Shown here: positions 52,411 to 62,573 of the stretch, one piece after another
Layout: each line of letters starts with the position of its first letter
Position numbering within the stretch: the first letter of the stretch is position 1
Assembly: GCA_013376735.1 (NCBI GenBank)
Contig: VINJ01000001.1
Coordinates: 3,720,001 to 3,784,000, forward strand
Reading direction: 5' to 3'
DNA length: 64,000 bases
From: a bacterium Scap17
GTDB lineage: Bacteria > Pseudomonadota > Gammaproteobacteria > Pseudomonadales > Halomonadaceae
Notes under the pieces: generated by a model
Database searches by the model: none
What the model was told of the DNA's origin: nothing
Seen by the model: the letters and a program-made list of their open reading frames with translations, nothing else
Position numbers and translations under genes: made by a program

Positions 52411-52763
52411 GCCACGAACTCCGGGTCCTCATCGCGCGGGGGCGCCTGTGGTGCGGGCCGCTGCGGCGCACTTGCCCCACACGCCCAGCACTCGCTGAAG
52501 CTGCCCTCGAGACGTTCGCCACAGGCACACTGCCAGTCCGGCAGGACCGGCGCGGCCTCGATGCTCGCCAGCAGGCGGCGGGCATGCGCAAGGTCATGCT
52601 CTGCCACCCACAGCTGGGGCTCGCAGTCGAGCACGGGCAACTCACCCGCGGCCGAGCCGAGCAGGCGATTGCGCAGCTCACAGGGGATGCCCTCGCTTTC
52701 CAGCAGGTTCCGCCAGTGATCGAGCAGCACGAGATTGTGATGAGATGTCAGTCGTCTATACAT
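52407..52763 (-). CDS. DUF2007-like protein with C-terminal zinc ribbon
   Basis: This 118-residue protein has an N-terminal DUF2007 pattern (RRLTSHHNLVLLDHWRNLLESEGIPCELRN, then ELPVLDCEPQLWVAEHDLAHARRLL). This fold resembles ACT/PII-type signal modules and has no proven function. A zinc-ribbon-like tail follows with Cys at about 79, 81, 92 and 95, then a Pro-rich end. Coupled to the thioesterase gene by ATGA, it may act with it. Function is unknown. Confidence 0.8.
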   Translation of the reverse strand: MYRRLTSHHNLVLLDHWRNLLESEGIPCELRNRLLGSAAGELPVLDCEPQLWVAEHDLAHARRLLASIEAAPVLPDWQCACGERLEGSFSECWACGASAPQRPAPQAPPRDEDPEFVA

Positions 52764-52846
52764 GCCGTCAGACTATCAGAGTCCATGAGCCATGGACGAT
52801 TAGCCAAAAGCGGGCTGCAGTCGATAGACAGGCCATAGCCGACACT

Positions 52847-52915
52847 CAAGCCACAACCGTCACCCAAGCCACAAGCGACTCACAAGCCACAAGCGACTCA
52901 CAAGCCACAGACGAC
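52847..52915 (-). repeat. Four-copy 18-bp tandem repeat array
   Basis: The unit CAAGCCACAAGCGACTCA is present twice identically (52865-52882, 52883-52900), preceded by a diverged copy at 52847 and followed by a partial copy at 52901-52915 that runs into the rlmI hairpin. Confidence 0.9.
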
Positions 52916-52942
52916 AACGCCGCCCCGAAGGGCGGCGTTGTC
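52913..52942 (-). terminator. rlmI terminator hairpin
   Basis: A 13-bp perfect stem (GACAACGCCGCCC / GGGCGGCGTTGTC) closes a CGAA loop, read as the very stable UUCG tetraloop on the minus strand. No U run follows. Confidence 0.75.
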
Positions 52943-52991
52943 ATCGATGCCGGATGGCACAGCCATCAGTCCTGATATCCGTCAGGCGTCA

Positions 52992-54182
52992 TCAGTCGCG
53001 ATAGACGCGCACACCGAGGGCCTTGAGGTAGGACGTCTCGGGGATGGACGGATGCACCGGGTGGTCACTGGCCTGATGGCCCTGGAAGATGACCTGACCA
53101 TGGCGGTCCTGGTGACGCACGGCGCCACGTACCACATCCATCAGGCGCTCCGGCGCCAGATGCATGGAGCAGGAGCCGGACATCAGCAGACCGTCACGAC
53201 CCAGCAGGCGCATGGCTTCACGGTTGAGGCGTGCGTAGGCGCGCTCGCCGTTGGTGATGTCCTTGCGCTTGCGGATGAAGGCGGGCGGATCCGCGATGAT
53301 GACGTCGAACTGCTCACCTTCCGCACGCAGGGCCGAGAGGGCCTCGAAGACATCCGACTCCGCGATGGAAACGCGGCCCTCGACACCATTGAGCACGGCG
53401 TTGTCCGAAACACGCTCGAGCGCCGCGCCGGAAGCATCGACACACAGCACTTCGCTGGCGCCATGCGCCGCCGCCTGCACGCCCCAACCGCCGACGTAGC
53501 TGAACAGGTCCAGCACGCGCTTGCCTTCGACCTGACGGTTCAACCAGTCACGGTTGGCGCGGTGGTCGTAGAACCAGCCGGTCTTCTGGCCGTCGAGCAC
53601 CGGCGCCGTGAACTGGACACCGTTCTCCTCCAGCAGCACGCTTTCCGGCAGCTCGCCGTAGACGACTTCGACATTGCGCTCGAGCTGTTCCTGACGGCGA
53701 CCGCTGGAATCGTTCTTGAACACGATGGCTGTCGGCTTGACGACCTTGAGCAGCGCATCGACGATCACTTCCGCCAGACGCTCCATGCCGAAGGTATTGA
53801 GCTGACAGACCAGCACGTCGCCGAAGCGATCGACGATCAGGCCCGGCAGCAGGTCGCCTTCGCCGTGGACCAGACGATAGAACGGCTTGTCATAAAGGCT
53901 CTCGCGCAGCGACAGCGCCTGGTTGAAGCGGTGCACCAGCAGCGAGCGATCCAGACGCTGTTCCGGGTTGCGCGACACGATGCGCGCGCAGATCAGCGAG
54001 TTCGGGTTGACGTAGGCAACACCCATCGCACGACCATTGCTGGCCTCGATGATGGCCTGGGCGCCCGGCTCGAAGTTCTTGAGCGGCGTCGCGACGGTAT
54101 CGACTTCATTGGAGTACAGCCACAGATGGCCGGCCTTGAGGCGGCGATCAGCATTCTTCTTCAGGCGCAGACGTTCAGTCAC
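52992..54182 (-). CDS. rlmI: 23S rRNA m5C1962 methyltransferase RlmI
   Basis: This 396-residue SAM-dependent methyltransferase (E. coli RlmI/YccW 396) has an N-terminal PUA-like domain (RLKKNADRRLKAGHLWLYSNEVD), a SAM-binding VLDLFSYVGGWGVQAAAHGA, the DPPAF motif IADPPAFIRKRK, and the catalytic Cys in SGSCSMHL. Everything fits RlmI; other YccW-like methyltransferases would be the alternative. It is flanked by mutM and a DUF2007 gene. Confidence 0.92.
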   Translation of the reverse strand: MTERLRLKKNADRRLKAGHLWLYSNEVDTVATPLKNFEPGAQAIIEASNGRAMGVAYVNPNSLICARIVSRNPEQRLDRSLLVHRFNQALSLRESLYDKPFYRLVHGEGDLLPGLIVDRFGDVLVCQLNTFGMERLAEVIVDALLKVVKPTAIVFKNDSSGRRQEQLERNVEVVYGELPESVLLEENGVQFTAPVLDGQKTGWFYDHRANRDWLNRQVEGKRVLDLFSYVGGWGVQAAAHGASEVLCVDASGAALERVSDNAVLNGVEGRVSIAESDVFEALSALRAEGEQFDVIIADPPAFIRKRKDITNGERAYARLNREAMRLLGRDGLLMSGSCSMHLAPERLMDVVRGAVRHQDRHGQVIFQGHQASDHPVHPSIPETSYLKALGVRVYRD

Positions 54183-54312
54183 GGGAAATATCCAGAAAGC
54201 AGAGGAAGGGACAGGACGACGACAGGACGCGCCCGAACGGGCCTATTCTAGTCGTCATGGCGGCCCCGGTCACGGAGCCCCCGGTCAAGCAGTGGTCTGA
54301 TGCGGCTCGCCG

Positions 54313-55128
54313 CTAGCGCTGACAATATGGGCAGAAGCAGCTGGCGCGCTGGCCCAGCACCAGACTCATGATCTCGTGGCCGCATTCGCGGCATGGCTCG
54401 CCACCCCGCCCGTAGACGTTGAGGCGTTGCGCGAAGTAGCCCGGCTTGCCATCTCCGCCGACGAAGTCACGCAGCGTGGTGCCGCCCTGGGCGATCGCCG
54501 CGGCCAGCACGCTGCTGGCGGCGTTGGCGAGGCGCTCGCACTCCTCGCTCGTCACTTCACCGGCAGGACGGCGTGGGTCGACACCCGCCATGAACAGCGC
54601 CTCGCTGGCGTAGATATTGCCCACGCCCACCACGTTGGCGTTGTCCATCAGAAACGGCTTGATCGCCACACGGCGCTTGCGGGAGCGCGCAAAGAGGTGC
54701 TCGCCATTGAAGGCATCGGACAACGGCTCCGGCCCGAGTCGCGCCAGGCGCGTATCGGCATGCGGGTCACCGCGCACGAAGTCGACGAAGCCGAAGCGGC
54801 GTGGATCGTGATAGCGCAACACATGGCCGTTGCCGAGCACGACATCGACATGATCATGCGTACGTGGCGGCGTGCCGATGGGCACCAGTCTGAGGCTACC
54901 GGACATGCCCAGGTGCCAGAGCAGATGGCCATCGGCGATCGGCAACAGCAGGTACTTGGCGCGACGCGCAAGCGTACCGAAACGCTGACCCACCAGCCAT
55001 TCGGCGAGCTCGCCGGGCACGGGGGTGCGCAGACGCGGCTGACGCACGATCACCTCGGTGACCTCCTGGCCCTCGACCAGCGGCGCGATACCGCGACGGG
55101 TCGTCTCGACTTCCGGTAATTCGGGCAT
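54313..55128 (-). CDS. mutM: Formamidopyrimidine-DNA glycosylase (Fpg/MutM)
   Basis: This 271-residue DNA repair enzyme excises 8-oxoguanine. MPELPEVE at the start supplies the catalytic Pro2 and Glu3, so only this start can be right. [19 protein letters not shown] is the helix-two-turn-helix region. The C-terminal zinc finger is CRECGHEI...CFCPYCQR. There is no anomaly. In this lineage it is next to rpmG/rpmB, as also in E. coli, where mutM lies beside rpmBG. Confidence 0.97.
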   Translation of the reverse strand: MPELPEVETTRRGIAPLVEGQEVTEVIVRQPRLRTPVPGELAEWLVGQRFGTLARRAKYLLLPIADGHLLWHLGMSGSLRLVPIGTPPRTHDHVDVVLGNGHVLRYHDPRRFGFVDFVRGDPHADTRLARLGPEPLSDAFNGEHLFARSRKRRVAIKPFLMDNANVVGVGNIYASEALFMAGVDPRRPAGEVTSEECERLANAASSVLAAAIAQGGTTLRDFVGGDGKPGYFAQRLNVYGRGGEPCRECGHEIMSLVLGQRASCFCPYCQR

Positions 55129-55221
55129 GTTCTCTCCTCGACTGACCGCCAGACGCACAACAGGGTGACGACAGAAGCCGCCACCCTGTTGCAGGATGCC
55201 CATAACAGCGACATCCAGATA

Positions 55222-55253
55222 CTCGAAAACCCGGTCAGGACCGGGTTTTCGAG
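55222..55253 (-). terminator. rpmG terminator
   Basis: A 15-bp perfect palindromic stem (CTCGAAAACCCGGTC / GACCGGGTTTTCGAG) carries four T residues in the outer arm. It is 32 nt beyond the rpmG stop codon and works equally in both directions. Confidence 0.85.
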
Positions 55254-55284
55254 GGTTCCGACAGCACGCTGGCGGGAGACAAGA

Positions 55285-55440
55285 TCACTTGATCTTGGCT
55301 TCCTTGTACATCACGTGCTTGCGAACGACCGGATCGTACTTCTTGAATTCAAGCTTGTCCGGAGTGTTACGCTTGTTCTTGTCGGTGGTGTAGAAGTGGC
55401 CAGTACCGGCACTTGACACCAGCTTGATCTTGTCACGCAT
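55285..55440 (-). CDS. rpmG: 50S ribosomal protein L33
   Basis: This 51-residue ribosomal protein starts [17 protein letters not shown], continues [19 protein letters not shown] and ends [11 protein letters not shown]. The zinc-binding CxxC pairs of the alternative L33 paralogue are absent, so this is the cysteine-free form, active whatever the zinc supply. It is too short to stand out by length but unmistakable by sequence. It lies 92 nt downstream of rpmB and probably shares its promoter. Confidence 0.96.
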   Translation of the reverse strand: MRDKIKLVSSAGTGHFYTTDKNKRNTPDKLEFKKYDPVVRKHVMYKEAKIK

Positions 55441-55532
55441 TTTCAGTTTCCTTCCACAGTCGCATTCACCGAGCGATTGAGAGCGTTGCCCGCGGCTCGG
55501 TTGCCATTGCTACAGGGGCTGTCTTCTAGTGT

Positions 55533-55769
55533 TTAGAAGCGCTCGCCACGTGCAGTGAGGTCCTTGAGGACTTCGTCGATACCCTTCTTGTCGATGATGC
55601 GCATGCCCTTGGTAGAGACGCGCAGCTTGACGAAGCGCTGCTGGGATTCAACCCAGAAACGGTGGATGTGCAGGTTCGGCAGGAACCGGCGACGAGTCTT
55701 GCGCTGGGAGTGAGAAACATTGTTACCAGTCACCGGGCGCTTGCCGGTAACCTGACATACTTTGGACAT
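55533..55769 (-). CDS. rpmB: 50S ribosomal protein L28
   Basis: This 78-residue protein (as in E. coli) starts [32 protein letters not shown] lies upstream of the ATG and overlaps the four extra codons that a longer frame would include. It ends [10 protein letters not shown]. It precedes rpmG, the usual rpmBG operon. Confidence 0.96.
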   Translation of the reverse strand: MSKVCQVTGKRPVTGNNVSHSQRKTRRRFLPNLHIHRFWVESQQRFVKLRVSTKGMRIIDKKGIDEVLKDLTARGERF

Positions 55770-56211
55770 TGGAGCCTCCAACCGCTGCGTTGGCTAAGTT
55801 GTTCAAAACCTGTCGGGCAAACCGGAAGTGGCAGGCGCCGCCTCATGCCCTGATTTCAAAGTGTTTACGTCCGTTCCGGAAGACAAGCTTTCGGGTGCTG
55901 GAACGTGCAGGCGCAGCATTTTACCCGAAGAGGAACGTGAAAGCACGTCCTATACGGATTTTTTTCGCCAGCACGCCCATGCCCGAGGTGTCACATCGGT
56001 ACAGACGCTTCTCAGCCAAACGCTTCACTCAGCCAATGTCGGCCAGAGTGGTCGCGAATTCTGTGGTGGGTGATACGGGAGGCGCAACATTACCACAACC
56101 AGTGCCCTGGTTTGCAATCCCTGCGCATTTCTCACGCCAGTGACGACCGCATCTGGCGGGGGCTGTGCCGTCATCGGGCACTCAGCGCCTCACCCCCCTC
56201 GACACCCCCAA
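55770..56211 (-). other. Gene-free stretch between radC and rpmB
   Basis: 442 nt should contain the rpmB promoter. A run of seven T residues on the plus strand (A residues on the minus strand) near 55965 and an adjacent minus-strand GTATAGG were noticed, but no -35 fits. Plus-strand open frames lack support. No hairpin was found after radC. Confidence 0.4.
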
Positions 56212-56886
56212 CTAGAGCCAGCCGCGCTCGGCAAACGAGACCACCTCGCCGTCCCCGACCACGAAGTGATCCAGCACACGAATATCGAAAAGTCCCAGTG
56301 CCTCTTCCAGGCGCTGCGTGATGCGCCGGTCGGCCTCGCTGGGTTCCGCGACGCCAGAGGGATGGTTGTGAGCGAGAATCAGGGCGCCGGCATTGAGGGC
56401 CAGCGCCCGCTTGACCACTTCGCGAGGATAGACGGCGGCGGCGTCCAGCGTGCCGGTGAAGAGCGTCTCGAAGCGGATGACGCGATGCTGACTGTCGAGA
56501 AACAGCGCGGCGAACACCTCATGCGGCAGGTCGCGCAGATGCGAGGAAAGATAGCGCCGCACTAATAGGGGCGATGTCAGGGCGGCCCCGCGCATCAACA
56601 GGCTCTCCAGATGGCGACGCGACAGCTCAAGCGAAGCCTGCAGCTGCACATACTTGGCGTCACCCAGTCCGCGCGCTGCGCAGAAGTCCTGCTGGGTTGC
56701 CTCCAGCAACGGCCTGAGACCGCCGAAGGTGTTCAGCAGGTCGCGCGCCAGATCCACCGCCGAACGCCCTTTTATACCCACGCGCAGAAAGATGGCCAGC
56801 AGCTCGGCATCTGACAAGGCCCCTGCCCCTGACGACAACAGCTTCTCACGCGGACGCTCTCCGACCGGCCACTCTCGAATCCCCAT
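56212..56886 (-). CDS. radC: RadC family JAB-domain protein
   Basis: This 224-residue protein has an N-terminal UPF0758 region with a helix-hairpin-helix ([28 protein letters not shown]) and a C-terminal JAMM metalloprotease-like domain with the complete motif HNHPSG...S..D ([19 protein letters not shown]). The physiological role is unclear; the old repair assignment came from a recG mutation. The start [17 protein letters not shown] has GGGAG 8 nt upstream, and the 32-residue longer frame is rejected. It is divergent from coaBC, a conserved pair. Confidence 0.93.
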   Translation of the reverse strand: MGIREWPVGERPREKLLSSGAGALSDAELLAIFLRVGIKGRSAVDLARDLLNTFGGLRPLLEATQQDFCAARGLGDAKYVQLQASLELSRRHLESLLMRGAALTSPLLVRRYLSSHLRDLPHEVFAALFLDSQHRVIRFETLFTGTLDAAAVYPREVVKRALALNAGALILAHNHPSGVAEPSEADRRITQRLEEALGLFDIRVLDHFVVGDGEVVSFAERGWL

Positions 56887-57184
56887 GCACTCTTCTCCCA
56901 TCCCCTGTCGCCCGAATGGCTGACAGTCCAAAGCATGAGAAGAGTGGTCACACGCGGTCTCTTTCGCCATCGTGAGCATCAACGCTTGCCGCCCTGCGGG
57001 CCTGTGTCTGATCCCTGCATGCCATCAGATGACAGCCCCGACCCATGAAGCGAGCGCTCGCATGGACCAAAGCGACACTCGGCGTCGCGGGCCAGTGGCG
57101 CTACGCAAGGTTGCATCACGGTGATATGGTAGAGGGCAAACGCGCGAGCGTAGCAATCGACGCATCAGGGACGCAGGACACACC

Positions 57185-58534
57185 ATGCATTCACTCGCCG
57201 GAAGGCGCATTCTGCTGGGCATCAGTGGCGGCATCGCGGCCTACAAGGCCGCTCTGATCACCCGCCTGTTGAAAAAGGCGGGCTGTGAGGTGCGCATCGC
57301 CATGACCGAAGGAGCTCAAGCCTTCATTACACCGCTGACCTTGCAGGCGTTGTCGGGCAATCCGGTGCACACCTCCCTGCTGGACCCCGAAGCCGAGGCC
57401 GGCATGGGGCATATCGAGCTGGCCCGCTGGGCGGAGGTCATCCTGATCGCGCCCGCCACCGCCGACCTGATGGCCCGCCTGGTGCATGGCCATGCCGATG
57501 ATCTGCTCACTACCCTGTGCCTGGCCAACAGCGCGCGCTGGGTGATGGCCCCGGCGATGAATCAGGCCATGTGGGCGCACCCCGCCACCCAGCGCAATGC
57601 CCGTCAGCTCAGTGCCGATGGCTGGACGCTGCTCGGCCCGGCCAGCGGCGAACAGGCCTGTGGCGACGTGGGCGCGGGCCGCATGCTGGAGCCGGAAGAG
57701 ATCGTCGCGGCGCTGGCCGACCTCATGAGCCAGAGCGACCCCAGCGGCCAGAGCAATGAGATGTCATTGCCGGCCGCAGGCCTGACGGTGACCATCACCG
57801 CCGGCCCGACCCGCGAGCCACTGGACCCGGTGCGCTACCTGAGCAATCACAGCTCCGGCAAGATGGGCTATGCGCTGGCCGCCGAGGCCGCGGCGCTGGG
57901 CGCCAGCGTGCGCCTGATCAGTGGCCCGGTGGCACTGACGACCCCGACTGGCGTCGAGCGCATCGATGTCGAATCCGCGCTGGACATGCAAGCCGCCGCC
58001 GAGGCAGCCGCCGGCGAGAGCGACCTCTTCATCGGCTGCGCGGCAGTCGCCGACTTCCGCCCGGCCACGGTCGCCGACCACAAGCTCAAGAAGCAGTCAG
58101 GCGAAGAGCAGATGCAGGTCACGCTGATCCGCAATCCGGATATCATCGCCGGCATCGCCGCCCAGACGCAGGCACGCCGCGCCGCCGGCCAGCGGGCGCC
58201 ACTGGTGATCGGCTTCGCCGCCGAGACCCGCGATGTGCTGCGCTATGCACGCGACAAGCTCGCGCGTAAACAGCTCGACATGATCGTCGCCAATGATGTG
58301 AGCACGCCGGGCCTTGGCTTCGGCAGCGACAGCAATGCCGCCACCCTGCTGTGGCAACCGCTCGATCACAACACGAACACGCAACACGAACAGGCCATCG
58401 CGGCCTGTCCCAAGACGGAACTGGCGCGCGCGATTCTGAAGCGCGCCCTGGCACTCCATCAGCACAGGGTCAGCCTCGGCCCTGCCATCCAGACCGTTAC
58501 ACCGACTGTCACCGACGATCAGGAAGCACCTTAG
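57185..58534 (+). CDS. coaBC: Bifunctional phosphopantothenoylcysteine synthetase/decarboxylase CoaBC
   Basis: This 449-residue coenzyme A enzyme has the FMN-binding CoaC part with GISGGIAAYK, GHIELARWAEVILIAPATADL (catalytic His), PAMNQAMW and the catalytic Cys in EQACGDVGAGRM. The CoaB part has ITAGPTREPLDPVRYLSNHSSGKMG and AAVADFRP followed by KLKK, where the catalytic Lys lies. An extra ~20-residue linker (SQSDPSGQSNEM) sits between the two. dut starts at the very next base after its stop. Confidence 0.96.
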   Translation: MHSLAGRRILLGISGGIAAYKAALITRLLKKAGCEVRIAMTEGAQAFITPLTLQALSGNPVHTSLLDPEAEAGMGHIELARWAEVILIAPATADLMARLVHGHADDLLTTLCLANSARWVMAPAMNQAMWAHPATQRNARQLSADGWTLLGPASGEQACGDVGAGRMLEPEEIVAALADLMSQSDPSGQSNEMSLPAAGLTVTITAGPTREPLDPVRYLSNHSSGKMGYALAAEAAALGASVRLISGPVALTTPTGVERIDVESALDMQAAAEAAAGESDLFIGCAAVADFRPATVADHKLKKQSGEEQMQVTLIRNPDIIAGIAAQTQARRAAGQRAPLVIGFAAETRDVLRYARDKLARKQLDMIVANDVSTPGLGFGSDSNAATLLWQPLDHNTNTQHEQAIAACPKTELARAILKRALALHQHRVSLGPAIQTVTPTVTDDQEAP

Positions 58535-58993
58535 ATGACCCGCCCCCGGCTCGAACTCAAGATTCTCGACGAGCGCGTTCGCGATTACCCGCTGCCGCAT
58601 CACGCCACTCCCGGCAGCGCCGGCATGGACCTGCGCGCACTGCTCGACGCGCCGCTGACCCTGCCGCCGGGCGCCTGTGAGCTGGTGCGCACAGGGCTGG
58701 CGATCCATATCGCCGACCCCGCACTGGCCGGCATGATCCTGCCGCGCTCCGGCCTGGGGCACAAACACGGCATCGTGCTGGGCAACCTGGTCGGCCTGAT
58801 CGACTCCGACTACCAGGGCGAACTGATGATCTCGGTCTGGAACCGCGGCGAGAGCGAGTTCGTGCTGGAACCCGGCGAGCGTCTGGCACAGTACGTGCTA
58901 GTGCCAGTGGTACAGGCGGAGCTGGTGGAAGTCTCTGAATTCGAGGCCAGCCAGCGCGGCGAAGGCGGCTTCGGCCACTCCGGTCGCCACTGA
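58535..58993 (+). CDS. dut: dUTP diphosphatase
   Basis: This 152-residue trimeric dUTPase shows all five family motifs: [30 protein letters not shown], the GERLAQ motif, and the flexible C-terminal [10 protein letters not shown]. It hydrolyses dUTP to dUMP, keeping uracil out of DNA and supplying thymidylate synthesis. It follows coaBC without a gap, the same pairing as in E. coli and Pseudomonas. Confidence 0.97.
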   Translation: MTRPRLELKILDERVRDYPLPHHATPGSAGMDLRALLDAPLTLPPGACELVRTGLAIHIADPALAGMILPRSGLGHKHGIVLGNLVGLIDSDYQGELMISVWNRGESEFVLEPGERLAQYVLVPVVQAELVEVSEFEASQRGEGGFGHSGRH

Positions 58994-59996
58994 TTGCCCC
59001 TCCATGCCACAGGGCAGCCGAGTGGCAGGCTCGCACCGGCTGCCGGGCTTCCGGTCACAAGGAAGCCATGCAGGTTTTCACACTGATCGTCATGCAGCGA
59101 TAGCGTTCGAGACGCATGACGCCTCAAGCGACTTCACGATTGATTCAACCGACAGGGATGCACCATGAGTCAGGTACCCGCTTCAATTTTCCGCGCCTAC
59201 GATATCCGCGGCATCGTGGATGAGACCCTCACTGAAGACGGCGTGCGCGCCATCGGCCAATCCATCGGCAGCGAAGCCGCGGCACGCGGTGAATCCACCG
59301 TCGTGGTCGCGCGTGACGGTCGTCTCTCCGGCCCGCGCCTTTCCAAGGCGCTGATCGCGGGTCTGCGCGATGCTGGCCGTGATGTCGTCGACATCGGCAT
59401 GGTGCCGACACCGGTGCTCTACTACGCCACCAACATCCTGGAAGGCACCCGCTCCGGCGTGATGCTGACCGGCAGCCACAACCCGGCCAACTACAACGGT
59501 CTGAAGATCGTGCTGGCCGGCGAGACCCTGTCCGGCGACACCATCACCGACCTCTATCGTCGCCTGCAGGAAGGCGATCTGGCACAAGGCGAAGGCAGCC
59601 TGCGTGAAGAGGACGTGCGTGAGCGCTATCTGGAGCAGATCACCGGTGATGTGGTCGTCAAGCGTCCGCTCAAGGCCGTGGTCGATTGCGGCAACGGCGT
59701 GGCCGGCGAGCTGGGCCCGGAGCTGATCCGCCGCCTGGGCGTTGACACCGTGCCGCTGTTCGACGAGATCGACGGCAACTTCCCGAATCACCACCCGGAC
59801 CCGGGCAAGCCGGAAAACCTGCAGGATCTGATCAAGACCATGCAGGAAACCGGCGCGGACATCGGTCTGGCCTTCGATGGTGACGGCGACCGCCTCGGCG
59901 TCGTGACGCCCAAGGGCGAGATTCTCTACCCGGATCGCCTGATGATGGCGCTGTCGGAAGACCTGATCGAGCGCGTGCCGGGCGCGCGCATCATCT
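58535..59996 (+). other. Junction note: dut, then 171-nt gap to algC
   Basis: The stretch from dut into algC includes a 171-nt gap (58994-59164) with the last bases holding the algC start region (no strong Shine-Dalgarno). I see no terminator with confidence in it, so dut and algC may be co-transcribed. Confidence 0.3.
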
Positions 59997-60547
59997 TTGA
60001 CGTCAAGTGCACCGGCAATCTGGCGACCGTGATCGAGAAGGCCGGCGGCACACCGGAAATGTGGCGCACCGGCCACTCGCTGATCAAGGCACGCATGAAG
60101 GAAACCGGCGCGGCACTGGCCGGCGAGATGAGCGGCCACATCTTCTTCAAGGAACGCTGGTTCGGCTTCGATGACGGCATGTACGGCGCTGCACGCCTGC
60201 TGGAAATCCTCGCCAAGCAGGATGTCGATGCCGACACCTTCTTCGCCCGTTTCCCGCAGGACCTCGGCACCCCCGAGATCAATGTGGAAGTGACCGACGA
60301 GAACAAGTTCGCTATCGTCGAGCGACTGGCCAGTGAAGGCGACTTCGGCAGCGACGGCGTCAAGACCACGCTGGACGGCATTCGTGTCGACTACGCCGAT
60401 GGCTGGGGCCTGTGCCGCGCCTCCAACACCACGCCGATGCTGGTACTGCGCTTCGAAGGCAAGTCGGAAGCCGCACTGGAGCGCATCAAGGACAGCTTCC
60501 GCGCTGCGCTCAAGCAGGCCGAGCCGAGCCTTCAGGCACCGTTCTGA
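59165..60547 (+). CDS. algC: Phosphomannomutase/phosphoglucomutase (AlgC type)
   Basis: This 460-residue alpha-phosphohexomutase has the catalytic phosphoserine in LTGSHNPANYNG, metal-binding FDGDGDRLG, the sugar-binding GEMSGHIFF, and a C-terminal phosphate-binding RASNTTP region. P. aeruginosa AlgC (463) is the clear model; it serves alginate, LPS and rhamnolipid sugar precursors. The order coaBC-dut-algC-argB is that of Pseudomonas. No polysaccharide cluster is nearby, so a general mannose/glucose-1-phosphate role is likely. Confidence 0.94.
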   Translation: MSQVPASIFRAYDIRGIVDETLTEDGVRAIGQSIGSEAAARGESTVVVARDGRLSGPRLSKALIAGLRDAGRDVVDIGMVPTPVLYYATNILEGTRSGVMLTGSHNPANYNGLKIVLAGETLSGDTITDLYRRLQEGDLAQGEGSLREEDVRERYLEQITGDVVVKRPLKAVVDCGNGVAGELGPELIRRLGVDTVPLFDEIDGNFPNHHPDPGKPENLQDLIKTMQETGADIGLAFDGDGDRLGVVTPKGEILYPDRLMMALSEDLIERVPGARIIFDVKCTGNLATVIEKAGGTPEMWRTGHSLIKARMKETGAALAGEMSGHIFFKERWFGFDDGMYGAARLLEILAKQDVDADTFFARFPQDLGTPEINVEVTDENKFAIVERLASEGDFGSDGVKTTLDGIRVDYADGWGLCRASNTTPMLVLRFEGKSEAALERIKDSFRAALKQAEPSLQAPF

Positions 60548-60711
60548 TCCCGCATTGGCTCGCCATCGACAGGATGGCATGAGTCGCAACGGGGCGGCGG
60601 TCTGCCGCTTGATCGCCGCCCTCGCCTTGCCAGGCACTGCAGCCGCTCCTCCGGGCGCATCAGGTGTCTGAAGCAACCGATTTGCATGACAGCGCGCACC
60701 GCGCGTGCTGA

Positions 60712-61695
<984 letters not shown>

Positions 61696-61704
61696 GGTGA
61701 CAAG

Positions 61705-61721
61705 CCGGGGCTCGGCCCCGG
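61705..61721 (+). terminator. Weak argB terminator hairpin
   Basis: A 7-bp perfect GC stem (CCGGGGC / GCCCCGG) with a TCG loop is located 10 nt after the argB stop and followed by TGTTTCG. It is probably a partial terminator before slmA. Confidence 0.55.
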
Positions 61722-61807
61722 TGTTTCGCGCGAGGCAAGCGACATGCCTCAGGACACGGACCCGCCCGTAGCACACTGCTGCAGGCCGCGATAAACGACA
61801 AGATTCC

Positions 61808-62425
61808 ATGACGCAGGCGAATCCAAAACAATCACGTCGCGAACAGATCCTCCAGGCACTCGCTCTGATGCTGGAAGAGGACAGCGGCAAACGCATCACG
61901 ACTGCAGCACTGGCACGACAGGTCGGTGTCTCGGAGGCGGCGCTCTATCGTCACTTCCCCAGCAAGGCACGCATGTTCGAAGGACTGATCGAATTCATCG
62001 AGAGCACGCTGTTCGAGCGTATCGCGCTGATCATTCAGGACAACGACACCGCGCATGCCAGGGTGCATCACATCCTGAGCCTGCTGCTGGGCTTTGCCGA
62101 AAAGAACCCGGGGCTATGTCGCCTCCTCAACGGTGATGCCCTCACCGGCGAGACGGCACGCCTGCGCACGCGCATGGCGCAGCTGTTCGAGCGTCTCGAG
62201 ACGCAGATCAAGCAGGTGCTGCGCGAAGCCGAACCTCGCGAAGGACTGCGACCGGCCATCACCGTCACGGCAGCGGCCAACCTGCTGATGGCGTGTGCGG
62301 AAGGCCGCATCGCCCAGTATGTGCGCAGCGACTATCGCAAGCGCCCGACCGAGCACTGGGAAGACCAGTGGCAGCTGCTGAGCCGCGACCTGCTGCTGAG
62401 CAGTCAGGAGCGCATTGCCGTCTGA
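61808..62425 (+). CDS. slmA: Nucleoid occlusion factor SlmA (TetR family)
   Basis: This 205-residue protein has a TetR-type helix-turn-helix (RITTAALARQVGVSEAALYRHFPSKARMFEGLIEFIE) followed by a helical dimer/FtsZ-binding domain with the SlmA-like FAEKNPGLCRLLNGDALTGE and TAAANLLMACAEGRIAQYVRSDYRKRPTEHW. SlmA bound to its DNA sites blocks FtsZ-ring assembly over the nucleoid. In E. coli it follows dut; here argB and algC lie between, as in Pseudomonas relatives. Confidence 0.92.
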   Translation: MTQANPKQSRREQILQALALMLEEDSGKRITTAALARQVGVSEAALYRHFPSKARMFEGLIEFIESTLFERIALIIQDNDTAHARVHHILSLLLGFAEKNPGLCRLLNGDALTGETARLRTRMAQLFERLETQIKQVLREAEPREGLRPAITVTAAANLLMACAEGRIAQYVRSDYRKRPTEHWEDQWQLLSRDLLLSSQERIAV

Positions 62426-62461
62426 GGGTCTTGCCCCGCGCGCATGCACCGCACCAAAAAG

Positions 62462-62496
62462 AACGCCCCGCCTGCAGTCATTGCAGGCGGGGCGTT
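62462..62496. terminator. Bidirectional terminator between slmA and the EAL gene
   Basis: A 15-bp perfect stem (AACGCCCCGCCTGCA / TGCAGGCGGGGCGTT) with a 5-nt loop has TTT after it and an A run before it. It suits the convergent genes. Confidence 0.9.
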
Positions 62497-62573
62497 TTTG
62501 CTGGGTCAGGCCTTCTCATGTCACCACCGGGTGGGGTGGGATGGAGTGGGGGGCGGACTTCACGGACAGCGCC

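Larger units (their letters stand above)
52764..52991 (-). other. Repeat- and hairpin-containing gap between rlmI and the DUF2007 gene
   Basis: 228 nt contain an 18-bp tandem repeat array and the rlmI terminator. On the plus strand the repeat is open in one frame, giving TQATSDSQAT-type residues. There is no start signal or second half, so I do not call it a gene. Confidence 0.5.

Noticed and set aside
52847-52915. CRISPR-like array
   Set aside because: Units are 18 bp with no unique spacers and no cas genes nearby; it is a simple tandem repeat.
52745-52975. Plus-strand frame with TQATSDSQAT repeats
   Set aside because: It arises because an 18-bp repeat is a multiple of three. It starts inside the opposite gene and ends quickly with no domain.
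59183-60676. Minus-strand frame opposite algC
   Set aside because: It overlaps algC entirely and has no ribosome-binding site or recognisable product.
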